From: OLB7 sp966250335
Lineage (GTDB): Bacteria; Bacteroidota; Ignavibacteria; OLB7
Assembly: GCA_966250335.1 (NCBI GenBank)
Contig: CBINGZ010000051.1
Location: forward strand, 1 to 38,183
Direction of reading: 5' to 3'
DNA length: 38,183 nt
This document shows positions 15,068-31,414 of the stretch, one piece after another (within the stretch, counting starts at the first letter, position 1; each line of letters opens with the position of its first letter). A program made the translations under genes and the position numbers. The notes under the pieces were generated by a model. It did no database searches. It saw only the letters and a program-made list of their open reading frames with translations, and was not told the DNA's origin.

Positions 15068-16033
15068 CTATATCGCATCATCCGCACTCTGAGCGCCGAG
15101 GAGGACGCGCCAGGCGTCGTCGACTCTGTTCCTGTGCAGGTAGGCGGCGGCGACCTTGTGGAGGCGTCCCTCGGGCCAGGAGGCGGTGTCGTCGCCGTAG
15201 GCGGCCACGGCGGCGGCAAGGGCTCGGTCGGGATCGCCGACCCGGAGCTCCAGGTCCAGGTCGTCCGAGGCGGCAGGGGCGAGCGCGGTCCAGAAGCCGC
15301 GGATGGAGAGCTCGTCCGGCAGCGTCTGTATGCCGGCGAGCCTGGAGAGCTCGTTGCCGGTGAGCACCGGGCTCTCACGTATCGCCGCCGGCAGCGAATC
15401 GAACCCGATCCCGACATGCGTCGGCTTGTGGAGCGTGAAGACCGCGTCCCCGCTGGCACGGCAGTAGAGAGGCCCTCCCATGCGCGCCACCAGGTCGAGA
15501 CGATCGGCGTTCGGATAGGTGCCGTCGAAGACCGAGTCGCGGATATGGAACATCACCACCTCCCCGATCAGCAGATTGCCGGAGCCCGGCTTCCCTCCCA
15601 GATCGATATGCTGCAGCAGTCTGCACTCCATCACCATCGGCGACTCGGCGACGCCGAACGGTCTGATCTTCTCGCTCGGCAGCTTCGTGAACCCCGCCTT
15701 CACATACTCGTCGACCCCCGCCGCAAAATCGCTGGAGGCGAGGCTCATCTGCTCGACCATCGCGTACGACACCACGGAGATCGTGAACTCTCCGGTGGCG
15801 AGGACGTTCAGCAGCGTATGCTTCGGCGTCCCGTCGCTCCCCCTGAGCGCCGGAGAGAACGCCACCACCGGCGGGTTCGCGCCGAACGCGTTGAAAAAGG
15901 AGAAGGGGGCCAGATTCGGACGTCCCTCTGCGTCGATCGTCCCCGCGAAGGCGATCGGACGGGGCGCCACGCAGGTCAGCAGGTAGCGATGGGATTCGGA
16001 ATGGTGTATCGTGGAAGGGTCTATATGACGCAT
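15068..16033 (-). CDS. Flavin-reductase-like FMN-binding protein (flavoredoxin type) with C-terminal extension
   Basis: The 321-residue protein begins with the FMN-binding split-barrel of the flavin reductase-like family: YLLTCVAPRPIAFAGTID, RPNLAPFSFFNAFGANPPVV, and later SLASSDFAAGVDEYVKAGF and NLLIGEVVMFHI. The first about 205 residues match the size of flavoredoxin-like proteins. The rest, rich in Ala and Asp, is an extra helical region I do not recognise. The family binds FMN and includes flavin reductases and proteins of unknown reaction. It lies 6 bases after the nucleoside phosphorylase gene and is probably co-transcribed with it; a functional link is not obvious. Confidence 0.82.
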   Translation of the reverse strand: MRHIDPSTIHHSESHRYLLTCVAPRPIAFAGTIDAEGRPNLAPFSFFNAFGANPPVVAFSPALRGSDGTPKHTLLNVLATGEFTISVVSYAMVEQMSLASSDFAAGVDEYVKAGFTKLPSEKIRPFGVAESPMVMECRLLQHIDLGGKPGSGNLLIGEVVMFHIRDSVFDGTYPNADRLDLVARMGGPLYCRASGDAVFTLHKPTHVGIGFDSLPAAIRESPVLTGNELSRLAGIQTLPDELSIRGFWTALAPAASDDLDLELRVGDPDRALAAAVAAYGDDTASWPEGRLHKVAAAYLHRNRVDDAWRVLLGAQSADDAI

Positions 16034-16039
16034 TGATCT

Positions 16040-16885
16040 TCAGATTGGAATGTTGTCGTTGCCGCCGATCTCCTCGCGCTTATCATGGTCCGTACCACGC
16101 AGAACACGCAGGGCAATCTCTATCACCGCGCGCATCTTCTGCCGTGCGTTGGCCCCTTCGGCCACGACATCGGAATGATCGAGGGGGGAGGACACGGCCT
16201 CGGTTGCCGTGTTCGTAATCAGTGAAAAGCCGATCGTTCTGATGCCGAGCCGGGCGGCCTCCCTTGCCTCCGGAACCGTCGACATGCCGACGGCGGAAGC
16301 CCCCATCCGCCGCAACATACGGATCTCCGCCCGTGTCTCGTAGCTCGGCCCCTGCACACCCGCGTAGACACCGCGACGCAGTGCGATATGTTCAGCAGCG
16401 GCCAGATCGACCACGGCATCAGTGGCGTCCCTGTCGAACAACGGACGAGAGCTCCCCCTCCCGTGCGCTCCCCCCTCCCATCCGTTCAACGGCTTCTGCC
16501 AGGCATTCCCCATCGGCATCAGCGATCCTATGCAATCGTCGATCGCCATGATCTCGCCGACCTTGAACGTCGGGTCGAGTCCGCCGGCAGCGTTGGTGAC
16601 GACAAGGTTCTCAAGAGAGAAGTTGCGTGCCGCTCCCACGAGCTCCGTGACCTCCCGCGCATCATACCCCTCGTAGAGATGCCGTCGTCCCAGAGCGAGG
16701 AGCGCCGTCGATTTCGGTCGACGCAGGAACGCCACACGCCCGGCATGACCGTCGACGCCGCTTACATCCTCGATAATGACATCGATCTCATCATCGCTGA
16801 AGCAGCCGCTCATACCGGAGCCGAGAACGATAAGAGTGTCGGCGAGGATGGCAGAGAGAGCATGGGAAGGTCGAGTCGTTCGCAT
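16040..16885 (-). CDS. Purine nucleoside phosphorylase, trimeric PNP family
   Basis: The protein has the trimeric purine nucleoside phosphorylase (PNP/MTAP) signatures: LGSGMSG for phosphate binding, GRRHLYEGYDA, VVTNAAGGLDPTFKVGEIM, and GVYAGVQGPSYETRAEIRML leading into MGASAVGMSTVPEA, the purine-site region. It splits inosine and guanosine with phosphate into the free base and ribose 1-phosphate. The frame is open back to 17017, but the ATG at 16885 (MRTTRPSHALSAILAD) is preferred: it gives about 281 residues, near the family norm, and the longer form would run through the rpoC terminator. It is followed closely by the flavin-reductase-like gene. Confidence 0.92.
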   Translation of the reverse strand: MRTTRPSHALSAILADTLIVLGSGMSGCFSDDEIDVIIEDVSGVDGHAGRVAFLRRPKSTALLALGRRHLYEGYDAREVTELVGAARNFSLENLVVTNAAGGLDPTFKVGEIMAIDDCIGSLMPMGNAWQKPLNGWEGGAHGRGSSRPLFDRDATDAVVDLAAAEHIALRRGVYAGVQGPSYETRAEIRMLRRMGASAVGMSTVPEAREAARLGIRTIGFSLITNTATEAVSSPLDHSDVVAEGANARQKMRAVIEIALRVLRGTDHDKREEIGGNDNIPI

Positions 16886-16945
16886 TGAACACGAAGATAT
16901 GGCGGATGGCGGAAAGATGACGAGGCCGCGCTCGGAACGGATCGA

Positions 16946-16982
16946 AAAGAAAGCCCCCACGGCACAAATGCCGCGGGGGCTT
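16946..16982 (-). terminator. Intrinsic terminator of the rpoBC operon
   Basis: Minus-strand AAGCCCCCGCGGCA pairs with TGCCGTGGGGGCTT around a four-base loop, with one mismatch, and is followed by TTTCTTTTCG. It lies about 50 bases past the rpoC stop and before the nucleoside phosphorylase start, so it ends the large transcription/translation operon. Confidence 0.9.
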
Positions 16983-17034
16983 ATCGTCCTTCGATACTCC
17001 CGGCGATTCGAGGTCACCGGAAGCGCTCGAACTC

Positions 17035-21333
<4,299 letters not shown>

Positions 21334-21455
21334 GATGATCTCCCGGTTATTGTATCTCTAACTAAATCGTATTGCAATGTTGTAAGCGCGCTCGCCGATC
21401 GCCCTGCACGCGAACCGGGGCCCCGGCGATGGAGCCCCGTTCGGCATATCGTGCA

Positions 21456-25268
<3,813 letters not shown>

Positions 25269-25715
25269 AGATGTATGCCTCCAGTCGGTGAGGATGCTTG
25301 AGTCGGCTCAAGACAAAAAAAGGACTCTTCTCGGCAGGGATGTTCGCAGCCGCCGGGAAGAATCCAGATTCATTGACGTGTTGTTTCGAAGTAATCGATG
25401 GTTCTAGCTGTCGATTCCTGCCGTTGACACCGGGTCGAGACCGCCCCACCTGTTGAAATCGGGTCGAAAAGCGCATGTGACTGACGCTACGAGAATGTTC
25501 AACGGCATTGGCAGGCGACGCGGAAGCTCGGAACTTATTGTGCGTGCGCCCGGTATTGCTCCATCGATCGAAAATACGCAATTCTCCCCAGCATCGAGAA
25601 ACCGTCTGTCGTGGTCTCTCGACACTGAGGAGAACCGTATGTCGTTCGCCCGCCCGTCCCCTCCGGGGTATCCCCTCCCGGGCAGCGGGGGAAGTCCGCC
25701 GCGCGTACGGCGGAA
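25269..25715 (-). other. rplL-rpoB intergenic leader
   Basis: These 447 bases are transcribed between rplL and rpoB. Near rplL there is a 7-bp hairpin (TCCGCCG / CGGCGGA, 25695-25701 / 25708-25714) and GC-rich foldback sequence without a T-tract. About 30 bases before rpoB there is CTTGAG-TCGG-CTCAAG (25297-25312), preceded on the minus strand by seven T. Partial termination or RNA processing here would be like the rplL-rpoB attenuator known in other bacteria, but the role is inferred. No open frame looks real. Confidence 0.45.
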
Positions 25716-26096
25716 TTACTTCAGGGTGACGGTCGCGCCGGCAGCCTCGAGCTTCTTCTTGATATCCTCGGCCTCGGCCTTGGCGATCGCCTCCTTGACC
25801 GGCTTCGGAGCGCCTTCGACCAGGTCCTTGGCTTCCTTCAGGCCGAGTCCGGTCAGCTCGCGGACGACCTTGATGACGTTGATCTTGCCGGCGCCGGCGT
25901 TGGTCAGCTCGACCGTGAACTCCGTCTGCTCCTCGACGACGGGAGCCGGAGCGGCGCCTGCGGGCATCATTCCGCCCATCATCATCGGAGCGGCGGCCGT
26001 GACGCCGAACTTATCCTCAAGGGCCTTCTTCAGCTCGGACGCCTCAAGCAGGGTGAGGTTTCCGATCGTTTCTACGAGTTCTGCAACGTTTGCCAT
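25716..26096 (-). CDS. rplL: 50S ribosomal protein L7/L12
   Basis: The 126-residue protein has the N-terminal dimerisation helix region (NVAELVETIGNLTLLEASELKKALEDKFG), an Ala/Pro/Met/Gly-rich hinge, and the C-terminal factor-binding domain (FTVELTNAGAGKINVIKVVRELTGLGLKEAKDLVE... to TVTLK). It forms the ribosomal stalk with L10 and recruits translation GTPases. It follows rplJ by 95 bases. Confidence 0.97.
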   Translation of the reverse strand: MANVAELVETIGNLTLLEASELKKALEDKFGVTAAAPMMMGGMMPAGAAPAPVVEEQTEFTVELTNAGAGKINVIKVVRELTGLGLKEAKDLVEGAPKPVKEAIAKAEAEDIKKKLEAAGATVTLK

Positions 26097-26191
26097 TGTA
26101 GTTGTATTCCTGTTGAATGTGACTGTAGATCTTTCTCAAGTGCGTAACCGATTCGCCGCGATCGCGGGATGACCCGCGCGGCGACACCGGA

Positions 26192-26740
26192 TCAGGCCGC
26201 GGAGGCTTCCGCCGCGGGGGCTTCCTTCGACTTGGCGACCTCCTCGATGACCGAGGCGAGATCGCGCATCACCGCGTTGATCGCTCCGACGATGCCGGAG
26301 GCAGGGGCGTTCAGGGCGCCGACGATCGAGCCGAGCAGGTCCATGCGCGACGGCATGGTTGCCAGCTCCTTCAGTCGGTCACCGCCGAAGACCTCTCCTT
26401 CGAGAATCGCGAAGTTCAGCTTCGGGATTTCGATCTTCGGATCGATGAACGTGTTCAGAACGCGTGCCGGGGCGGCGGGATCGTCATAGGCGACCGCGAT
26501 ACCGGTCTGCCCGACGAACTTGTCGACGACATGATCGTACTTTCCGGTCTCCCGGAGAGCACGCTTCACCAGCGTGTTCTTGGCGACCTTATACTTCACC
26601 CCGACCTTCTTGAACTCGCGACGCAGCTTGATCGCCGTGCCGACGTTCATTCCGGTATAGTCGATCGAATAGAGCGCGGTTGCCCCGTCCAGCAGTTCCG
26701 ACACTTCCTTTACGACTTCTGCTTTCTGTTCTTTGGTCAT
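26192..26740 (-). CDS. rplJ: 50S ribosomal protein L10
   Basis: The 182-residue protein begins MTKEQKAEVVKEVSELLDG and has the L10 core YSIDYTGMNVGTAIKLRREF, KVAKNTLVKRAL and the Ala-rich C-terminal helix region that carries L7/L12 dimers. L10 forms the stalk base on 23S rRNA. It is preceded by a 316-base leader, a position where L10 commonly represses its own operon. Confidence 0.96.
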   Translation of the reverse strand: MTKEQKAEVVKEVSELLDGATALYSIDYTGMNVGTAIKLRREFKKVGVKYKVAKNTLVKRALRETGKYDHVVDKFVGQTGIAVAYDDPAAPARVLNTFIDPKIEIPKLNFAILEGEVFGGDRLKELATMPSRMDLLGSIVGALNAPASGIVGAINAVMRDLASVIEEVAKSKEAPAAEASAA

Positions 26741-27056
26741 AGGTATCCGTGAGCAGCGGGCTCACCAGTGACTGAGTGGGTTGATACTGCCGGCATTCCG
26801 TGGAAACGGCCGCCTGCATGGCGTGTCGCGGGAGAAGCCCCGACGGATGTCGGGCCCGTGACGGCCGCGGTTCGTTCCCGGGAGCCGCCGAACAGTGTCG
26901 ACGGAACCTCGATCCTCCCCTCTCCTCCTTGCGGCTGAGAGCGGTACCGAGGAATACAACCGAGGCGAGTGCGTAAGTTTTCATGCGACCTGCCCGCCCG
27001 CGCAGCTTCCGAGGGAGCGCGCCGGGGTCCGGGCAGGTTCCTGAGATCCGGAGCCC
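26741..27056 (-). ncRNA. Probable L10 leader region (autoregulatory)
   Basis: The 316 bases between rplA and rplJ have no convincing gene. In many bacteria the untranslated RNA here folds into the L10(L7/L12)4-binding leader. The minus-strand RNA is rich in foldback sequence, including GTGAGC-CCGCT-GCTCAC (26749-26765) directly before rplJ. I could not confirm the conserved kink-turn, so the assignment rests on position and length. Confidence 0.4.
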
Positions 27057-27761
27057 TTAGTGGACTTCGGTGGCGAGAGTGGCTTCCAGCAGCGGGATGC
27101 CGGGGCCCATCGTGGAGCTGAGAGTGATGCCGCGGACATACTTCCCCTTCGAGGTCTGCGGCTTGTTCCGCATGATGCTCCCGACGAAGCTGTGGATGTT
27201 GTCCACCAGCTTGTCGACCTCGAACGAGGCCTTGCCGACAGAGGCATGGACGACGCCCGCCTTGTCGACGCGGTACTCGATCTTACCCGCCTTCACCTCG
27301 CGGACCGCCGTTCCCACATCGGTGGTGACGGTGCCCGACTTCGGGTTCGGCATCAGGCCGCGGGGACCGAGGATCTTGCCGAGCTTGCCGAGCTCGCCCA
27401 TCACATCCGGGGTGGCGATCACGACGTCGACGTCGGTCCATCCCCCCTTGATCTTCTCCAGAACATCCTCGAATCCGACGTGGTCGGCTCCCGCATCGAG
27501 CGCCTCCTGACGGCGCACCTCGCGGGTGACGACGAGGACGCGAACCGCCTTGCCGATTCCGTGCGGAAGCGAAACGGTGCCGCGGACCATCTGGTCGGCC
27601 TTGCGCGGATCGACGCCGAGGCGGATCGCGATATCGACCGACTCGTCGAACTTCGCCGTGGCGTTGTTCTTCACGAGCTCCACCGCATCGCGCAGGGGAT
27701 ACTGCTTGTCCTGATCGACCCTCTTGGCGACGCCGTTATATCGTTTGCTGTGCTGTGCCAT
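27057..27761 (-). CDS. rplA: 50S ribosomal protein L1
   Basis: The 234-residue protein has the L1 signatures: NATAKFDESVDIAIRLGVDP near the start, RGTVSLPHGIGK, KLGKILGPRGLMPNPKSGTV and the final RGITLSSTMGPGIP. It forms the L1 stalk that helps release deacylated tRNA, and in many bacteria it represses the rplKA mRNA. It follows rplK by 107 bases. Confidence 0.98.
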   Translation of the reverse strand: MAQHSKRYNGVAKRVDQDKQYPLRDAVELVKNNATAKFDESVDIAIRLGVDPRKADQMVRGTVSLPHGIGKAVRVLVVTREVRRQEALDAGADHVGFEDVLEKIKGGWTDVDVVIATPDVMGELGKLGKILGPRGLMPNPKSGTVTTDVGTAVREVKAGKIEYRVDKAGVVHASVGKASFEVDKLVDNIHSFVGSIMRNKPQTSKGKYVRGITLSSTMGPGIPLLEATLATEVH

Positions 27762-27868
27762 ATCTGATTCTCGGACTTCACCCCTCCGACTGTGTCGGAG
27801 CGGACGGTTGTTGATTCACACTTCTTCTGTGGGTCGGCTCCGCCGGGAGCCGGGCGCGGCCGGGGGGA

Positions 27869-28294
27869 TCAGCCTTCGACGGTGATTCCCATCGAGCGGG
27901 CGGTGCCGGCGAGCATCGACAGAGCGCTCTCCATCGAATCGCAGTTGAGATCCTCCATCTTTACCTTGGCGATCTCCTCCAGCTGCGTCATGGAGATCTT
28001 GCCGACCTTGTTCCTGTTCGGCTCGGCCGATCCCTTCGGAATCGCGATCGCCTTGACGATCAGAACCGCCGCGGGGGGGCTCTTGACCACGAACGTGAAG
28101 GTCTTGTCGGAGTAGAAGCTCACCAGGGCCGGGGTCAGGATACCGGCTTCCTTCTGCGTCTTCGCATTGAACTGCTTGACGAACTCCATGCCGTTCAGGC
28201 CGCGCTGACCGAAGGCCGGACCCACGGGGGGAGCCATCGTGGCCTGACCCGCCGGGATCTGAAGCTTGAACGTGCCGATTAACTTCTTTGCCAT
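27869..28294 (-). CDS. rplK: 50S ribosomal protein L11
   Basis: The 141-residue protein is full length: the N-terminal KLQIPAGQATMAPPVGPAFG with its proline-rich thiostrepton-region sequence, FCKQFNAKTQ-like FVKQFNAKTQ, and the C-terminal rRNA-binding CDSMESALSMLAGTARSMGI. It forms the GTPase-associated centre with 23S rRNA. It lies between nusG and rplA in the conserved order. Confidence 0.98.
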   Translation of the reverse strand: MAKKLIGTFKLQIPAGQATMAPPVGPAFGQRGLNGMEFVKQFNAKTQKEAGILTPALVSFYSDKTFTFVVKSPPAAVLIVKAIAIPKGSAEPNRNKVGKISMTQLEEIAKVKMEDLNCDSMESALSMLAGTARSMGITVEG

Positions 28295-28354
28295 TGTGCT
28301 CTATAGGATAAATGTTCTCGTGCCGATTCGATCGCTTCCGAGGGTGGCGTGCGG

Positions 28355-28933
28355 TTACCGCTCCAGCTCCACCTGCGAGAAGTCCAGCTCCACCGGGGTC
28401 TTCCGTCCGAAGATCGAGACCTCGACCTTCAGCTTCTGCTTGCTCATATTGACCTCCCTGACCACCCCGGTAAAGGTGTTGAACGGGCCGTCGATCACCT
28501 TCACAGGATCTCCCTCGCGGTAGGCGTCGACGATCGTCTCCACATGCTTTCTCTCCTCCACCCGATCGAGGATCTTGTTGATCTCGTCCGGCTGCAGAGG
28601 AACCGGCTCGGTCTTGGTGCCGACGAAGCTGATGACCGACGGAGTGTTCTGGATGATATCCTTGACCTTCTTGGTCAGGATCGCCTGCACGAGGACGTAG
28701 CCCGGCAGAAAGTTCTTCTGGCGGGTCCGCTTCTTGCCGTCGCGGACCTCGAAGACCTTCTCCAGCGGGATCAGCACGGTCGGCACCAGTTCGCTCAATC
28801 CCAGCCGCTCGACTTCACTTTCGAGCAGCTGCTTGACGCGCGCTTCGTGCCCGGAATAGGTGCGGATGGCATACCACCGCCTCTGTACCGTCGATTCTCC
28901 CGGTGCTCCGGCTCCCTGTGCTTCAACAGTCAT
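28355..28933 (-). CDS. nusG: Transcription termination/antitermination protein NusG
   Basis: The 192-residue protein has the NGN domain (WYAIRTYSGHEARVKQLLE, NFLPGYVLVQ, ISFVG) and a C-terminal KOW domain (EGDPVKVIDGPFNTFTGVVR). NusG binds the polymerase clamp, suppresses pausing and links transcription to Rho or ribosomes. About 17 unstructured residues precede the NGN domain. It directly follows secE (32-base gap), the standard arrangement. Confidence 0.97.
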   Translation of the reverse strand: MTVEAQGAGAPGESTVQRRWYAIRTYSGHEARVKQLLESEVERLGLSELVPTVLIPLEKVFEVRDGKKRTRQKNFLPGYVLVQAILTKKVKDIIQNTPSVISFVGTKTEPVPLQPDEINKILDRVEERKHVETIVDAYREGDPVKVIDGPFNTFTGVVREVNMSKQKLKVEVSIFGRKTPVELDFSQVELER

Positions 28934-28966
28934 CTATGTTACCCGGTCCGACCTGCGGACGCTTGA

Positions 28967-29152
28967 TCAAAAGAGGATGCCGAAGAACTTCGACAGCGCG
29001 AAGTCCACGACGCCAACGAACACCATGACGATTGCGCAGACGACGATCGTAACGACCGTCGACTCCTGAAGCTGCTCCTTGGTCGGCCAGGAGACCTTCT
29101 TCATCTCCGCACCGACCTCACGGACAAACGTGACGACGCTGTTCTGCTTCAT
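28967..29152 (-). CDS. secE: Preprotein translocase subunit SecE
   Basis: From the ATG at 29152 the protein is 61 residues: a short cytoplasmic part with REVGAEMKKVSWPTKEQL, the SecE signature, and one membrane helix (STVVTIVVCAIVMVFVGVVD). This is the single-helix form of SecE in the SecYEG channel. The frame is open further upstream to 29239, but that would run through the tRNA-Trp gene and is rejected. Confidence 0.95.
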   Translation of the reverse strand: MKQNSVVTFVREVGAEMKKVSWPTKEQLQESTVVTIVVCAIVMVFVGVVDFALSKFFGILF

Positions 29153-29181
29153 GATCGGACCTGAAAATAAGGGGGAAGAAG

Positions 29182-29254
<73 letters not shown>

Positions 29255-29335
29255 GTGGAAGGAATCTCCGGACGCTCCCCCGGAGCCGGACGGAACGAAC
29301 CGACCGCGACACCCCGGGGATCGACCGCAGAGGAC

Positions 29336-29485
29336 CTATCGAGTCTCTTTATGCGTGGTCCGCTTCTTGTCCCACTTGCAGTACTTCTTGTACTCCACGC
29401 GCCCGGACTGCTTCTTCTTGTTCTTGGTCGTCGTGTAGTTACGACGCTTGCACTCCGTGCACTCAAGTGTAATGATATCGCGCAT
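29336..29485 (-). CDS. rpmG: 50S ribosomal protein L33
   Basis: A 49-residue frame between tRNA-Gly and tRNA-Trp encodes L33: MRDIITLECTEC at the start, NYTTTKNKKK, VEYKKYCKWDKKRTTHKE at the end. The zinc-ribbon pattern is incomplete: Cys 9, 12 and 36 are present but the fourth position is Asp 39. L33 sits near the E-site of the 50S subunit. Its place before tRNA-Trp and secE is typical. Confidence 0.95.
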   Translation of the reverse strand: MRDIITLECTECKRRNYTTTKNKKKQSGRVEYKKYCKWDKKRTTHKETR

Positions 29486-29644
29486 GACCTGTTGCTGACG
29501 TTACGTGAGAGAACGTTTCCGGCAATTCCGGCCGGGCGACGGACGCTTCGACACGGAAGAAGGAACCCCGCGGAACCGGCCGTTCAGGACCGGGAGCGGG
29601 GCGATGCCCGAGGGCATCTCAGGAAATCCGACCGAATGTGAAAG

Positions 29645-29717
29645 AGCGGGAGACGGGACTCGAACCCGCGACCAACAGCTTGGAAGGCTGTGACTCTACC
29701 AACTGAGTTACTCCCGC
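29645..29717 (-). tRNA. tRNA-Gly (TCC)
   Basis: Acceptor GCGGGAG / CTCCCGC with discriminator T, D arm ACTC-AGTTGGTA-GAGT, anticodon stem ACAGC / GCTGT around CTTCCAA, T arm GCGGG-TTCGAGT-CCCGT. Anticodon TCC. CCA is not encoded. Confidence 0.97.
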
Positions 29718-29776
29718 ATGACGCCCGGCGTAATAATCACCGGACCGCCGCATCCACGGAGAACCGTGTACACGGA

Positions 29777-29852
<76 letters not shown>

Positions 29853-30150
29853 CTGTGAGATCTTTCTGGAAACGTTACGGAAGCGGTGTGCTGCGCCCGG
29901 GGTCGGCCTGTGCCCCCCTGCTGCTCTGCACGTATCATACGTGCCGGCGAGCGACTCCCGCACGGCCTGTGGCCGGTTCGCGTCGGGCGCGAACTCTGAG
30001 CGGTAGCACCCCGTCTTATCCCCCTGCCCGGCCGGTGTGGCGCGGAGGGGGTGCGAAGCGTCGTAACGTTACTCGAAAACCTGTCGACTGAGAAAGAACT
30101 GAACCGTCGTCAAGGTATCGCGGACCTGCGTCCCGAAGCGATACCGTCAG

Positions 30151-30233
30151 TGGGCAGGGAAGGATTCGAACCTCCGAACTCTTCCGAGAACAGATTTACA
30201 GTCTGTCGCCTTTAGCCACTCGGCCACCTGCCC
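30151..30233 (-). tRNA. tRNA-Tyr (GTA)
   Basis: An 83-base class II tRNA: acceptor GGGCAGG / CCTGCCC with discriminator A, anticodon stem ACAGA / TCTGT around CTGTAAA (anticodon GTA), a long variable arm, and T arm with TTCGAAT. CCA is not encoded. It is the first RNA of the tRNA/ribosomal operon, about 125 bases after the promoter. Confidence 0.97.
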
Positions 30234-30357
30234 ATCTCCGCAGTACGAATCCTGGTTCGGGGACGGTGTCCGCCGCTGTCGGAATCCGGTCGAAGGAAGA
30301 TCTCGGCATCCCCCGTTCGACATGCGCTCCTGTACGGTCTCGTTGCACAAGAGCTTG

Positions 30358-30388
30358 CAAATATACGCTCCTCTCTCCCCGACACAAA
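30358..30388 (-). promoter_or_regulatory. Promoter of the tRNA-rpmG-secE-rpo operon (TTTG-N19-TATATTTG)
   Basis: On the minus strand TTTG (30385-30388) and TATATTTG (30358-30365) are separated by 19 bases, an exact match to the Bacteroidota sigma-A promoter form TTTG-N19-TAnnTTTG. It can also be read as a sigma-70-like TTGTGT-N16-TATATT. It lies upstream of tRNA-Tyr and downstream of the lipoprotein gene's hairpin, in the right place to drive the whole cluster. Confidence 0.8.
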
Positions 30389-30462
30389 GCTTTTTTGCAC
30401 TGCTGCAATTCCTCTCACAACTTGGCACGTTTGCCGGGATCGGGTGACCTTCCCCTGACGAC

Positions 30463-30492
30463 GCAACGAGGCGCATCGCTGCGCCTCGTTGC
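30463..30492 (-). terminator. Strong hairpin after the lipoprotein gene
   Basis: A perfect 13-bp stem (GCAACGAGGCGCA / TGCGCCTCGTTGC) around TCGC lies about 25 bases past the lipoprotein stop. The minus strand has no T-tract after it, so it may end transcription weakly or protect the mRNA 3' end. It insulates the tRNA operon promoter. Confidence 0.6.
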
Positions 30493-30516
30493 TTAATGCG
30501 ATATATCCGGACCGGA

Positions 30517-31362
30517 CTATCCGCCCGTGGCGATCACCCTCGTCATGACCGAGACGTAGCCGGGGACCGGGATGGGAGGGACAGTGTAGGCTCCTCCGGG
30601 GATGGTCAGGTTCAGCACCTTCCCCTGCCGCTCCTCCTTGGCGATCACGCCGAGCGACGGGACGATCCAGGTCGTGCGGGTGAGCGATTCGGCCGAGGGG
30701 AGATTGATCGGGAAGCCGAGCGACGTAAGGATCGTGAAGTTCAGGCTGATACGGTGCGTCGTCTTCGTCGCCGAGTACGACTGACCGCCGATCGTGAGAT
30801 CCTCCTTGACGGAGGCGACCGCGGAATCCTTCAGCTTCACCACGATGCCGGTGATCCCGGTGGGGAGATCGTCGTAGCTGAAGGTGTCGGCAAGCTGCCC
30901 CACCTCCCACAACGCCGAGGTGGCTCCCAGCTTCGCCTCGTGACGCCACTCCTCACCCAGACCGACGTCGAAGAGGGCGATGCCGCTGAAGTCGAGTTCC
31001 GGCGCCAGCGACGCATAGCGATAGATATCGTTGGAGCCCGACTGCTGCTGAAGGATCGTCGAGTCCATCAGATCGAAGACGCCGCCGATCGAAAAGACGC
31101 TGTCGGAGTAGATCGCCGCTCCGCTCCGCCCCTTGACCGTGGCGTTGGCGTTGACCAGGGTCATGATCTTGAGATTGCGCGAGGTGTCGGTCTTCGCGTT
31201 GGTCTGGGCGTCGGTCCGGTAGGTTTCGAACTCGTAGCGGGCGCCCGTCTTGAACGTCATCTGGTCGGCCGGCGGATCTACCGGCGGATCGGTCGTCTTC
31301 TCCTCACAGGCCGCAAGGCCGACCAGGAGAAGCGCCCCGAGGAGTGCTGTGATCTTCTTCAT
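30517..31362 (-). CDS. Putative lipoprotein of unknown function
   Basis: The 281-residue protein starts with a clear lipoprotein signal: MKKITALLGALLLVGLAAC with the lipobox LAAC, then an acidic/proline linker EEKTTDPPVDPPAD typical of surface-exposed lipoproteins in Bacteroidota relatives. The body is beta-strand-rich, with many Thr, Ser and Gly and almost no Cys (DSVFSIGGVFDLMDSTILQQ, SLGVIAKEERQGKVLNLTIP). I do not recognise the family. The ATG has a good ribosome-binding site (GGAG at 8-base spacing). It lies between smc and the tRNA operon on the same strand and probably forms its own unit. Confidence 0.8.
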   Translation of the reverse strand: MKKITALLGALLLVGLAACEEKTTDPPVDPPADQMTFKTGARYEFETYRTDAQTNAKTDTSRNLKIMTLVNANATVKGRSGAAIYSDSVFSIGGVFDLMDSTILQQQSGSNDIYRYASLAPELDFSGIALFDVGLGEEWRHEAKLGATSALWEVGQLADTFSYDDLPTGITGIVVKLKDSAVASVKEDLTIGGQSYSATKTTHRISLNFTILTSLGFPINLPSAESLTRTTWIVPSLGVIAKEERQGKVLNLTIPGGAYTVPPIPVPGYVSVMTRVIATGG

Positions 31363-31414
31363 CTAGTAATCTCCATTGTTGGTATAAGCCGTCGTCATGC
31401 CCCCTTCCTCCATC

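Noticed and set aside
16886..17017. Longer start for purine nucleoside phosphorylase
   Set aside because: It would lie across the rpoC terminator and precede the conserved domain by 44 unrelated residues.
26589..26984. A frame starting MKTYALASVVFLG in the L10 leader, resembling a signal peptide
   Set aside because: It overlaps the rplJ start out of frame and is better explained as leader RNA.
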